A stretch of 64,000 bases of DNA from contig NC_052508.1 of the NCBI RefSeq assembly GCF_014356525.2, positions 46,045,858 through 46,109,857 on the forward strand. The letters are read 5' to 3'. Of this stretch, positions 12,701 through 20,700 are shown piece after piece. The notes below the pieces were generated by a model, which did not search any database, was not told where the DNA came from, and worked only from the letters and a program-made list of their open reading frames with translations. The position numbers and the translations under genes are program-made. The stretch is from Nilaparvata lugens (Eukaryota > Arthropoda > Insecta > Hemiptera > Delphacidae). The number at the start of each line of letters is the position of its first letter. The first letter of the stretch is position 1.

Positions 12701-12828
12701 TTCAAAAGAAAAAATACCGAGTACGTTATGTAAAAGCCTAGAGGCCAAGCAAAAAATTAATTGAAGATAACAATGATAAGCGCAGAATGACAGCTCAGTT
12801 TATGGCACTCACCATTAGTCTCCGGCAT
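536..12828 (-). CDS. SELENBP1: Methanethiol oxidase / selenium-binding protein 1, 3' partial gene
   Basis: Multi-exon minus-strand gene of the SELENBP1 family, cytosolic enzymes that oxidise methanethiol to H2S, H2O2 and formaldehyde (known for the family). Visible exons in coding order: 12828-12813, 12228-12068, 11011-10829, 9721-9559 (or copy 8551-8389), 7474-7334 (or 1844-1704), 6326-6161 (or 701-536). Splice phases agree through exon 6 and the product aligns in order with human SELENBP1: [25 protein letters not shown], the CSSC motif at residues 81-84 (the family's proposed selenium-binding cysteines), [32 protein letters not shown] and GFVGCAL. The start codon gives a short N-terminus, MPETNG, followed directly by the conserved SCHCGPGY. 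The C-terminal part lies beyond position 1. Exons 4, 5 and 6 each occur twice; using both copies would break the frame (163 nt for exon 4, 307 nt for exons 5+6), so only one of each can serve. Family call secure; which copies are used is unknown. Confidence 0.93.
702..1703. other. SELENBP1 intron 5, copy A1 (no feature seen)
   Basis: AT-rich intron sequence with no recognised repeat or coding signal; same in unit A2 (6327-7333). Confidence 0.6.
1704..1844 (-). CDS. SELENBP1: SELENBP1 exon 5, copy in unit A1
   Basis: Second copy of exon 5, same splice sites and peptide as 7334-7474, in the leftmost tandem unit. Being nearest the left edge it is contiguous with the unseen 3' part of the gene. 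Confidence 0.85.
1961..2345. other. Unassigned AT-rich sequence plus LINE 3' end
   Basis: Between unit A1 and the LINE RT stop. Contains A/G-rich tract (2080-2165) and AATAATAATAATAT near 2306-2322, the probable LINE 3' microsatellite tail. Nothing else recognised. Confidence 0.5.
2354..3877 (-). mobile_element. LINE ORF2, reverse transcriptase part
   Basis: 507 codons open from a point inside the RT domain, continuing the endonuclease half in another frame. Motifs in order: NKSPGFDG (4-11), [16 protein letters not shown] (65-80), [10 protein letters not shown] (101-110), [14 protein letters not shown] (133-146), [10 protein letters not shown] (193-202), MYADDTVL (223-230, catalytic aspartates present), RYLGI, and the C-terminal thumb with [10 protein letters not shown]. 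The natural stop is present. The 3' end is probably the AAT/TTA-rich microsatellite near 2300-2345. Confidence 0.92.
4003..5334 (-). mobile_element. LINE ORF2, apurinic endonuclease part
   Basis: 443 codons open. AP-endonuclease motifs appear in order: [10 protein letters not shown] (residues 44-53), IIFLSEINI (70-78), SLYRP (146-150), IILGDTNLD (176-184), IDHL (227-230) and SDHY (250-253). This domain nicks target DNA for target-primed reverse transcription. The frame ends soon after a LNSFSNKF segment, where a single indel at about 4020-4050 shifts it relative to the RT half. Otherwise well preserved, which suggests a fairly recent insertion of a CR1/Jockey-group element. Confidence 0.9.
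5523..5640 (-). mobile_element. LINE ORF1 C-terminal fragment (baculovirus FP-like domain)
   Basis: In the minus frame the sequence reads [17 protein letters not shown], then a VIRI..ESDLDRI ending, the C-terminal signature shared by many insect LINE ORF1 proteins and the so-called FP domain. It is the 5'-truncated start of the LINE whose ORF2 follows at 5334. The upstream PHD/coiled-coil part is missing. Confidence 0.7.
5655..5960 (-). mobile_element. LINE ORF2 C-terminal fragment
   Basis: The frame 5915-5721 reads [20 protein letters not shown], then [16 protein letters not shown], the typical end of Jockey/CR1-group ORF2 (human readers will know the RTRNR...YNKLP pattern). A shifted frame continues with [19 protein letters not shown]. 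It is from a different element than the one at 2354-5334 because both have an ORF2 end. Confidence 0.65.
6161..6326 (-). CDS. SELENBP1: SELENBP1 exon 6, copy in unit A2
   Basis: 166 nt, acceptor TTTTCTAG, donor GTTTGC, phase 1 to 2. Encodes [20 protein letters not shown], then [20 protein letters not shown] and GCALNANIF. It differs from the other copy by one synonymous change in a glycine codon (GGC versus GGA). The following exon is not found before the LINE at 5640, so in this copy the gene would have to splice across the LINE. Confidence 0.86.
7334..7474 (-). CDS. SELENBP1: SELENBP1 exon 5, copy in unit A2
   Basis: 141 nt, acceptor AAATAG, donor GTATGTAC, phase 1 to 1. Encodes [20 protein letters not shown], then [14 protein letters not shown], matching the human segment [20 protein letters not shown]. 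It is the copy next to exon 4 in transcript order. Confidence 0.88.
7543..8732. repeat. Tandem duplication unit B, copy 1
   Basis: About 1.19 kb containing SELENBP1 exon 4; repeated head to tail at 8733-9906. The first 48 bases overlap the end of unit A2, so the two duplications share a boundary sequence (AAAAATAAAAACTCATGC). Confidence 0.93.
8389..8551 (-). CDS. SELENBP1: SELENBP1 exon 4, downstream copy (unit B1)
   Basis: Second copy of exon 4 with the same acceptor and donor and the same predicted peptide as 9559-9721. It lies about 1.17 kb further along the transcript inside tandem unit B1. It is either a real duplicated exon or an uncollapsed allele. Confidence 0.85.
8733..9906. repeat. 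Tandem duplication unit B, copy 2
   Basis: Second copy of unit B. Differs by small deletions, for example loss of TCCGAATG near 9130 and of TAGGCTA near 9548. Apart from exon 4 nothing else is recognised in either copy. Confidence 0.93.
9559..9721 (-). CDS. SELENBP1: SELENBP1 exon 4, upstream copy (unit B2)
   Basis: 163 nt, acceptor AATGTTAG, donor GTGAATCT, phase 0 to 1. Encodes [20 protein letters not shown], then [12 protein letters not shown] and [10 protein letters not shown], equivalent to human KVIEPKDIH through the second propeller region. It is identical in coding sequence to the copy at 8389-8551. Its length is not a multiple of three, so only one of the two can be spliced into a functional mRNA. 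Confidence 0.88.
10110..10610 (+). repeat. Interspersed repeat E (empty-site paralogue)
   Basis: 10318-10600 matches, in reverse complement, the two sequences flanking the hAT element (52785-52847 and 55383-55700) and forms their uninterrupted version. Shared words include ACAAGAATAATTTGACAGTA and TTTCGATACAGAGTTCCAA. The left end reads GTCCGGTCCACACGCTCAAA. Confidence 0.7.
10829..11011 (-). CDS. SELENBP1: SELENBP1 exon 3 with CSSC motif and GC donor
   Basis: 183 nt (61 codons, phase 0 to 0). Encodes [20 protein letters not shown], then CSSCHGD (residues 81-87) and the RIYIIDV strand. The family's selenium-binding cysteine pair and the adjacent HH are present. The 3' splice boundary demanded by the frame of exon 4 is AAG|GCAAGT, a GC donor with otherwise perfect consensus; the nearest GT would not keep the frame. 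Confidence 0.92.
11012..12067. other. SELENBP1 intron 2, no feature seen
   Basis: AT-rich intron of about 1 kb. A pair of similar short segments (TCTGGAATTATTTCTATAGG near 11739 and TCTAGAATTATTTCTGTAG near 11832) hints at an old local duplication. Confidence 0.5.
12068..12228 (-). CDS. SELENBP1: SELENBP1 exon 2
   Basis: 161 nt between acceptor TTTTGCAG and donor GTAAGT; enters in phase 1 and leaves in phase 0. It encodes the conserved [15 protein letters not shown] segment and the first repeat strand, [10 protein letters not shown], matching human SELENBP1 residues of about 8-53. Confidence 0.92.
12229..12812. other. SELENBP1 intron 1, no feature seen
   Basis: 584 bases of AT-rich intron sequence without recognised elements. 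Confidence 0.5.
12813..12828 (-). CDS. SELENBP1: SELENBP1 coding exon 1
   Basis: Sixteen coding bases, ATG plus four codons and one base, followed by the strong donor GTGAGT. The ATG is the first in the inferred transcript that joins in phase 1 to exon 2 (residues MPETN, with the Gly codon split). About 245 nt of 5' UTR separate it from the inferred initiator at 13072. Too short to be recognised without the flanking splice logic. Confidence 0.8.
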
Positions 12829-13065
12829 GGCGATGAAATGTCAGGAGAGTATCTTCCAACTTCAGTGAAACCTTTATTCAACAGTTATTCAGACTTGCTA
12901 AAACTAAATTATCAAGTGATAACAGAAAAGTTTTTTCTAATGATAAAATATAAATAATCGCGGTGAATAGCTTTGAACTTGATAAGTAAGCCTACTACGT
13001 GGATGTGCAGTGAGCAGTAGGCTATGCGATGCGATGCTAAACTGAGAACCAAACTTGTAAACTAA

Positions 13066-13200
13066 CAAAACTGACAACAGAATGAACTCTGTTCCATTCG
13101 TATATATAGCAGTCTCTCTCTTTTCTTCTCATATGTTTGTATGGACGTATTCTCTCTCTCATACCTCTTATCACTTTCTCTATCACGCTCCTCGCATTCA
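13066..13200 (-). promoter_or_regulatory. SELENBP1 core promoter: TATA box, initiator, GAGA tracts
   Basis: Reading the minus strand: GA-rich tracts (rc of TCTCTCTC runs at 13111-13200), then TATATATA at 13108-13101, then TCAGTT at 13074-13069, the arthropod initiator consensus, with the A at 13072 about 32-36 bases downstream. The first usable ATG is 244 bases further. Spacing fits a focused TATA/Inr promoter. Inferred from motifs only. Confidence 0.55.
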
Positions 13201-13740
13201 ATCACCGCCTCCCACTTCCTTGTCATAACTATACGCTGGGGGAAGTGAGATAGAGGAAGAGAGTGGGTTACCGGTACGTTTAAACCGGATTCAACCTCAT
13301 CTAAATAGAAAAAGAGTTGTGGGTTGTGGACAACATCAAGACAGTTTTCTTGTTTTGAATTACTGTATTTTCAAATACTATTTTTTACTAATTGCGCTGT
13401 CAATATTGCAGATAACGAATTCCATAGGTACCTACTTACACTCTGATCTTGTTCAGTGAGTTGAACAGCAAAATTAATAGTAATTTACTGTTGTAAAAGC
13501 TGACAATTTGGAAAAACCAATCTGTTGTTAAGAAGTTCACTCTTTTTGCGATGCATTGAAGGCTTAGAAATGTACCGTAATCAATTGTTATTGGTACAAT
13601 CCAATAAGAAACAGAAATTCTGGGGTCGAATCAATATCACCAGAAAACTATGCTTGTTTTTATGGCAAAATAAATTAGAATGGAATAAACTTTCAAAATT
13701 TTTCAATCTATCCTCTCTGCAACAGGTTTTCTGCTGGTAG
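13201..13740. other. Upstream flank of SELENBP1, no gene seen
   Basis: Mixed sequence between the GA-rich promoter tract and the repeat at 13741. A 71-codon plus frame at 13525-13740 has no recognisable family. Confidence 0.4.
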
Positions 13741-14278
13741 TCCGGGCGCAAATGTCATGAAAAAGGCACTCCGTGGTCATTTTTGGGTAACAGCCGTCGA
13801 AGATGTCTCAATTTTCTCGTTTAGGTATAGCATAATAAGGATCTTGATGATTATAAGTCGAAATCACAGGCAAACGCCTCGAAAACAAGATGACCGCCAA
13901 AATCTCTAGGGTTTTACTATATCGCTTGTTTTTCAATAAACGTTCAAGATATTGAACCAACCTTTTTTTAAACGAAAATATTTTAATAATCTTCCTCTAC
14001 AAATTTTGTTCTATAAAATTTCCCTCTAAAACGCATACTGTAACCTATTTTATTAGTTATAACCTTCAAAAGCACAAAAGAACGTTTTTTCAAACTTAAA
14101 CTCAATTACAGCTTTTTTCTTGCAAGGAATACAGATAAATTCCAATTCCATGAAATTTAGATTGTCTCTTCAGCTTTAAAACGATATATCTTCATGCGCT
14201 GTACGTCAACAAATGTGTTCTCCAGGTCCAGCGCCCTCCAAAGAAAACCCTGCAGGATTTCTGGTGCGTTTTTCCATA
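13741..14278. repeat. Interspersed repeat, also at 45545-46015 and partly at 49895-50010
   Basis: Shares diverged but collinear sequence with 45650-46015 (for example GTCCGGGC, CAGGCAAAC..CTCGAAAACAAG, TTAGTTATAACCT). Its right end (14157-14270) matches 49895-50010 in reverse complement around AGCGCCCTCCAAAGAAAACC. No coding capacity recognised; probably a non-autonomous DNA element. Confidence 0.6.
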
Positions 14279-14279
14279 T

Positions 14280-15321
14280 GCATGAGGTATATGAGAGTAT
14301 ACGCAGAGTTCCCAAAAGGCCAATTGGGCTTGAAGCTGAAACACACTGCAGTCTTGCTGCTGCACTGAAACTTTTCACCTCCTGTGTAAATTGCCTCCAA
14401 GAGTTTTCTTCTGCTTTCTTGATTGCAAGGCTATATTATTCTATGAGTGTCCTGTGGTATGGCTCCCAAATACGGCTCCGTTTGCAATGGTTATGAAGTT
14501 TTTTGACAGCTGCCCTTTTGCGGTCAAGGTCAGCAGTCCACCACTTAGTATTGGTGTGACTCTTTCCCCGCCGCAATGGACAGCTGTCCTGAAAGCAGCT
14601 CATAATTGCATTCTGGAAATTAGAAGCAATCTGATCAATTTCTGCAAAGCAGGTGACCCTCCTGCCCAATAACCCAAGTTGAAACAGGAGGTCAGACTTA
14701 TAGAGTGACCAATCTGTTTTCCTCGGATTCTTGTAGCAGGAAGAGCCGCCTTCACTTTGCATGTTGAGACAGACAACTGTGATCAGACAAAGAGGCCTCA
14801 TGACTTACGTGCCAATTGTCAATGACCCTTAGGAAACCTTCTGAGTGGAATGTGATATCAATAACCTTACTTCGGTTTCATGTTACAAACGTCTGATAGT
14901 TTCCAACATTGCAGACATAAAAGATTCTTGGATATGAGAAACTGAAGAAGAGCCTCACCTCATGGATTCGTATCTGAGCTTCCCCATTCAGTTGTATGAT
15001 GAGCATTGGCATCACAACCTACAAGGAGTTGTTGTCTGCCAGCACAAGATGACTCCACCAGGAGTTCAAGTTCTTTTGATGGAGGAAGGTCCACAGAGTC
15101 ATAGGGCAAGTAGGCTGAGCCTGCAGTTGTGCTCCATTTCCTGCCCTCATAGCTCCAGGTTAAAGACAACACAGTGATATCTCTAGAACAGAATTCATTA
15201 AGAGTTAGGCAGTCCATACCTCTTCTCACAAGTATGCAGGTTCTGACATTCTTGAGAGATACATCAGTATATCAACGTACCCTTGGTATCACCCAGGCCT
15301 GCAATACTATTCCTCAGTGAA
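14280..15321 (-). mobile_element. Decayed LINE ORF2 endonuclease region
   Basis: Two broken reading frames on the minus strand. 15229-14960 contains LLVGCDANAHHTTEWGSSDT, the GxDxNAHH...WGS motif of the AP-endonuclease in Jockey/I-group LINEs. 14801-14436 contains RKTDWSLYKSDL and KWWTADLDRKRAAVKKLHN, the linker before the reverse transcriptase. No RT domain follows; the element is cut at about 14280 by another repeat. Confidence 0.75.
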
Positions 15322-15398
15322 GCAATGGTTCTTGGATCAGTGCCAGGTCAAATCCCTCTCTGAAGAAGAACTAACAAGAAGCAGCAGATGCTGCTCTA

Positions 15399-17010
15399 CT
15401 ATGAAGGACCCTGGGCATCATCCTTAACTGTTGTTGAGACAATTGAAACTTGCCAAAGTCCTAGGTTGGCTCTAGAGTTGACTGACCTGACAGCATTGAT
15501 GCAGGCCTCATCCAGGAAACAGACGAATCCGTAACCTTTTGGGTCTGGCTTGACTGGCAGGACATTCCACTCCTTCACCTTCAAGGTGGAGTTTTGCTTG
15601 TCGAGCATCTCAAGGATCTTTTCTTGAGTCTTCTTCAGAAGCAATGGGAGCTCTAAAGAATACACTCGCTGACCTCAAGATTTCTTTTCTCAGACCAACA
15701 ATAAGTTTCTTCTCCCCAAGTGGTTTGAGTAGATGAGTGCCTCCAATCAATGCTTAGTAGCATTGTTGATGCTAGATATGATCAAGGCACCTTTCGCCAT
15801 GTAGGTGCCTGCAAATGATGGAGTGCAGCCATCCTCAAGGGGTGGAAGCTCATCTGTAATGGCTACTTGAATGACTTCTCCTTGCTCTGCCAAAAGCTCA
15901 GCCTAAGGATAGCCTTCCAAGACAATGGCCATTTTGGTGGCAGAAGTGTCACTGTAAGAGGCTCCTTCACTGGAAGTCCCTAGATTCAGGGTTCGTTCCC
16001 CGTGACCTGCATGAGTTCCATTCCTGACCTTTTTTGTAGGTCTTTCCACTGCGGGAGGGGTCACCAAATCACCTCTAGGGCACTTGGCCATGATAGACCC
16101 AGCCTCATGACACCAAGTTTGTGCCTGGAGTTCCACCCATCTCTGGTCTCTTAGGTTTTTTCTTTTTGCCCCTTTAGAAACTTTGCAGGGTCATAAGCCT
16201 CACACCTCTCAAGAAGTTCTGCCTGAATGATTGCCCTTCTTTGAGCATTGGTGAGGTTTGGTCTCTTCACCCACAAACTGCTCAGTTGCTGTCTTGAATT
16301 TGTGAGGGTTCTTGCTTTTCTGGACTCCTGAGGAGCTCATCCTCCTCCTTCAATTTGGGTGGTGTGATAGAGCTTACATCATCCATATTGTAATCGGTAG
16401 AAGCCTTCTCAGTGTTAGCCTCTACATAAGAGTGCAACAAAACCTCCTGTGTACCTGAAGCATTCATTTCAGATTGAGGAATCTGCCCTGATGGGGCAGA
16501 TCCTGATGGGTTTGAGGACGAGGCAACTTCAAGAGTTGCCTCAGGGTCTGGTTTTGGCTTGTTTGTTTATTCTTCATCTATGTGGTTCCCACGAGCAGCT
16601 ACGGAAGTACAGTCGACCCAGACAGAGCCCCACATGTCCAGGCCCATGTACTACAGGAGGGCGCCTGGTATCCTGCAGGCACCGTTAGAAACACCATATA
16701 AGGAAGGCCTTGTGCCATTCCTTAGGCTTAGGTTGGCCTAAAAGAAGTAAGAAAGAGAGAAAAATGGTCAAGGAAGGCCGACAGATGGAAAAGAATAGGA
16801 CACAGCTAAACCAATGGAAATAGTGCCATTCTAGAAATGAAAAGTTCCAAAGCATATTAAGAAGAAGAAGAAGGGCTTTGGAAAGGGGGCCCCTTTTAGT
16901 CGCCTCCTACGACAAGCAGGGATACTGTAGGTGAATTCTGGTTTCAACAGATTCTTGAGTCCGATGTTCGTCTCAAAGCTCCCCCAGCCAACAGGGGTCT
17001 TTCATGATCC
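15399..17010 (-). mobile_element. LINE ORF1 (DUF4780-like) and 5' UTR, unit C1
   Basis: Minus-strand remnants in three pieces: 16467-16282 (acidic, PPKLKEEDELLRSPEK), 16136-15903 (TPPAVERPTKKVRNG), and 15665-15399, which reads VKEWNVLPVKPDPKGYGFVC, then RANLGLWQVSI, the pattern I know as DUF4780 from insect LINE ORF1 proteins. Frames are interrupted by stops and shifts. The 5' region at 16880-17010 includes the TCGCCTCCTACGACAAGCAG motif often seen at LINE 5' ends. Most of the piece is duplicated with RMC1 exon 1. Confidence 0.65.
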
Positions 17011-17483
17011 AACTAAAAAGTTATGTTTTATCATGTAAACATTTTTCAAAGGTAGACGGTAGAAGGGTACTTGGGGGTTTAGTTTTTGCTTTTGATTGGA
17101 AATAGGCTCTTATTATTCTAAATAATACATATTGCTATAAAATTAATTTCGATCGAATATCGAATATAAAATTCGTTGTTGGTTATCCATCTTGTTTTGA
17201 CAAGATTATTACAATGGTATACTCAATCGTGAGTTTCTGTTAGGCTTGAAAATGTGCAGTACCAGCACGAAACGGTCACCACACCAAAGGATGTGAGTGT
17301 TTTTTTTTTCATTTTAAAGTTATACAAAAATACGATTGTAAGAATATAAAATGATACTGTAGTAACTCAATTTAACGAGAGCAACAAGAGCTAGACAAAC
17401 TGAGATTTAGATGAAGCGAGACCTTCCCAGATTTTTGAACTGAAATAATTCGGAAGATATTATATAAAACATCAATGTCAAAG

Positions 17484-17511
17484 TATCGATAGTAGCCTAT
17501 CGATATCGATA
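17484..17511 (+). promoter_or_regulatory. DRE cluster in RMC1 promoter, copy C1
   Basis: Three TATCGATA motifs (17484-17491, 17498-17505, 17504-17511, the last two overlapping) lie about 150 bases before the RMC1 start codon. TATCGATA is the DREF-binding core-promoter element typical of insect housekeeping genes. No TATA box at the expected place. Confidence 0.65.
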
Positions 17512-17657
17512 ATCATTCTCAATTTCTAACCTACAACATAACAGAAATATAGAAACAGAAAACAAAAGCATATAACCTGAAATCAGTGAAAAACGTTCAT
17601 ACTGATTTACGGATCCTATTATAATGCTATATTAATTTAATCTCTAATTTGAACACA

Positions 17658-17765
17658 ATGTGCAGCTCAAATACTTATTTGGAGTTATCCTCCAATCCTC
17701 TTAGGTTTGAAGCAGTCAGTAAAGCTCGTTTGAATAATGTTTTCTATGATGATTCGAACAGTCAG
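17658..17765 (+). CDS. RMC1: RMC1 exon 1, copy in unit C1
   Basis: 36 codons from ATG, ending CAG|GTCAGT in phase 0. Encodes MCSSNTYLELSSNPLRFEAV, then NNVFYDDSNSQ, matching human YLELCERPVQFE and NCVFFDEANKQ. The next residues, VFTVLTGEV from exon 2, continue the human alignment (QVFAVRSGG). An identical second copy exists at 22745-22852. Confidence 0.88.
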
Positions 17766-20700
17766 GTCAGTTTCACTGATTTTTTTGTTATTCAATTCTA
17801 GATTTGTAATTCATTGAATGATTCACTTTTTCCTACACTTATAACCTTTTTGTGCTAGGTTTATTAGGCTATGTAGAAACAAAACAATAATTTATACGGT
17901 AACAATATTCACATACAATACCGTATAGACTATTGCCAAGAATCCAGTCTTGATATTCTAATAAAAATTAATGAACAATATTATATAGAGAATGCTCTAT
18001 CTCGTTAAATTCAAGGTTCTCGAGATTAAATGGAAAACTTAAAAAAAGTCCAAAATTTTGGGGGTGAAGTCGCCCTCTGGCGTGTGAGCAAATTTCAGAT
18101 TAGAATTTAGCGCCCCAAAATACAGATAGAACCATCGAAAAAAATTCTTTCGGGGCTGTTTCCTGAAAAACGACCATTTGACTGGACTATAAGTTGTTAT
18201 CCTATTATATTAAGCGAGCAATTTCTGTATATCTGTTCGTATTTTTCTATTTTTATATCTGGTTATCTGGTTATATGCTGGTTATTTATGTTCAACGGAT
18301 CTCGGAAACGGCTCTAACGATTTTCACGAAATTCTGAATATAGAAGGTTTATGATATCAAAATTCGATTGCACTAGGTCTCATCCCTGAGAAAACTCCCT
18401 GAAGGACATGAAAAGGATAATTCATCCTTGGAAAAACAGATGATGATTTCGTCGTCTGTCGATAACAGAAGATGCGTGTGCCTGTGTGGGAGATCAGCTG
18501 TGTAATCAATTAGCTCATCGTATCTCGCGAGAAATCTAGAAATTTTAATTGACTCGATCAAAATACAGTAATCTGATTTGTTGACATGAGATGGTATATA
18601 TCATAATATCCAAAGTTAATCATTACTTTACAGTTCTAAGTGATTAGTGAGTGTTATTTTGTTACTCAATTTGGTATGTAAACAATCTAAATTAGAACTT
18701 TTATGTTTTCAAATATTTGGACTGAAAATTTCACTTGAATTCAAGTCTATGAAACATAACCTACTTTTGGAATATTAAATATTCCAACTATAAATTTATA
18801 GTGAATAAATCAAAATTCGGGGAAGAAACAGTTTTGGGCTGTGCCTGTTAGTCCTTCCCAATCATTTCAAAGAATTGAGTTCTGTTTATCAATGAATAAA
18901 TAACGAGCAAAGCTTGGTGCCCCGATATTTGGTATTAATAGATAGAATTTACAAAATGTACTTGTTCAGATGATTCCAAAAACCAAACCATTTGAAGATA
19001 CAAGTTCGACTTGTGTTATTATTTACTCCTGTAATGTTAAAAAGTAAATACTACCAACAACACAACATCAGGGACAACCTGTTCCAATTTATGATAAATA
19101 TCGGGGCACCGAGCTCCGCTCTGGGGTACCTACAAAAGCATATAAAAATTATCAAGAAAGAAGAAATTATAATAAATATTCATAGTTCATATAGAAAGGT
19201 TCTATCTAATCACAGTTGATTGAGATTAATTCGCAGAGGAATGCAAAAATTTCTGTCTCAAAAGCATGTTAAATTTTAATCCTGATTAATTTCACGAGAA
19301 CCAAATCACAGAAGACCATCTCAAAAAAATAGCTTATCTGATTGGTTCTACTGGAATTAATCAGGATTAAAATTTAACCGGCTTTTGTACAACTGCCACT
19401 AAGTACCTGATTGAATTAGGTACAAAAGTTCAACAGCTGAGTCATAATTTTGTCTGAGTCCTACACACATGCACTCGCTCACTCACTTCTATTATCAACA
19501 GACGTCAAAATTATCAGCTGTTTTTCCAAGGATGAATAAATTCTTTTAATGTCCTTCAGCGAGTTTCCCCAGGGATGAGAACTAGTGCAATCGAATTTTT
19601 ATATTATAAACATACTATGTTCTGAATTTCGTGAGAATCGTTAGAGCCGTTTTCGAGATCCGGTGAAATACAAACATGTAAACATCTAAAAATCAAAACA
19701 TCTAAACAGAAATTTTTCGTTTAATAGTATAGGATTTAGAATACCTAAACTTGCCGACATTATATATTGTATGAATAAAATCGTTCCAAATTTGTATGAA
19801 TGTTAACCAAAATTGCTATGCAATATTCTTTTGCAATAAAAGAATACCAATGATATTATTATTCAACTTTTTATAAGTAACCTTTACATTTAAAAAGCAA
19901 AGCCTCCCTTACTTATCTTTTAATATCCTATTAAAATATTTGTAATGTAGTTATTCCTGATGTAATGTAGTACGTTTTAGTCCTTCCGAACAAGAACGGG
20001 TGCACTGCTAGTCTCAAAAAGATACTTTATTTCTATTTTAAGAGAGATAAGAAACGATGGTATATATTTTTACAATATTATGAAAACAGAAAGAATTCCT
20101 CACAAGAACAAAGGTAAATAATGCCCTTTGGAAGATTAGAATGTAAGATGTGAATCTTATTGTCATACACTGACTAATGCAAAAACTAAGGGTTGGGAAT
20201 TGGGATACTTTGGGGGGGGGGGGCATACACTTGGATTGGGGGGGGGGGCTGGGCACCCTGTACTTGCTGTCTTAACATTTTCTTGTTCGGGTACCAGCCC
20301 GAACAGGTAGCTCTTTTTAACATAAGTCTACGGCATTAAAGCTCAAGACTTTTCATCATACAAAATAAAATTATCATTAATATCATTTTTTGAAATGCAA
20401 TGGTTCTTGGATCAGTGCCAGGTCAAATCCCTCTCTGAAGAAGAACTAACAAGAAGCAGCAGATGCTGCTCTACTATGAAGGACCCTGGGCATCATCCTT
20501 AACTGTTGTTGAGACAATTGAAACTTGCCAAAGTCCTAGGTTGGCTCTAGAGTTGACTGACCTGACAGCATTGATGCAGGCCTCATCCAGGAAACAGACG
20601 AATCCGTAACCTTTTGGGTCTGGCTTGACTGGCAGGACATTCCACTCCTTCACCTTCAAGGTGGAGTTTTGCTTGTCGAGCATCTCAAGGATCTTTTCTT

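Larger units (their letters stand above)
15322..17978. repeat. Tandem duplication unit C, copy 1
   Basis: 2.66 kb repeated at 20397-23065 in the same orientation. Includes LINE ORF1 and 5' UTR (minus strand), the RMC1 promoter, exon 1 and the start of intron 1. Differences are SNPs plus microsatellite length (fewer AGA units near 16865 than in copy 2). Confidence 0.95.

Noticed and set aside
20038..20256. Proline-rich 72-codon frame (MPSPPPQSKCMPPPPK)
   Set aside because: Produced by the poly-G runs on the opposite strand; no supporting signal.
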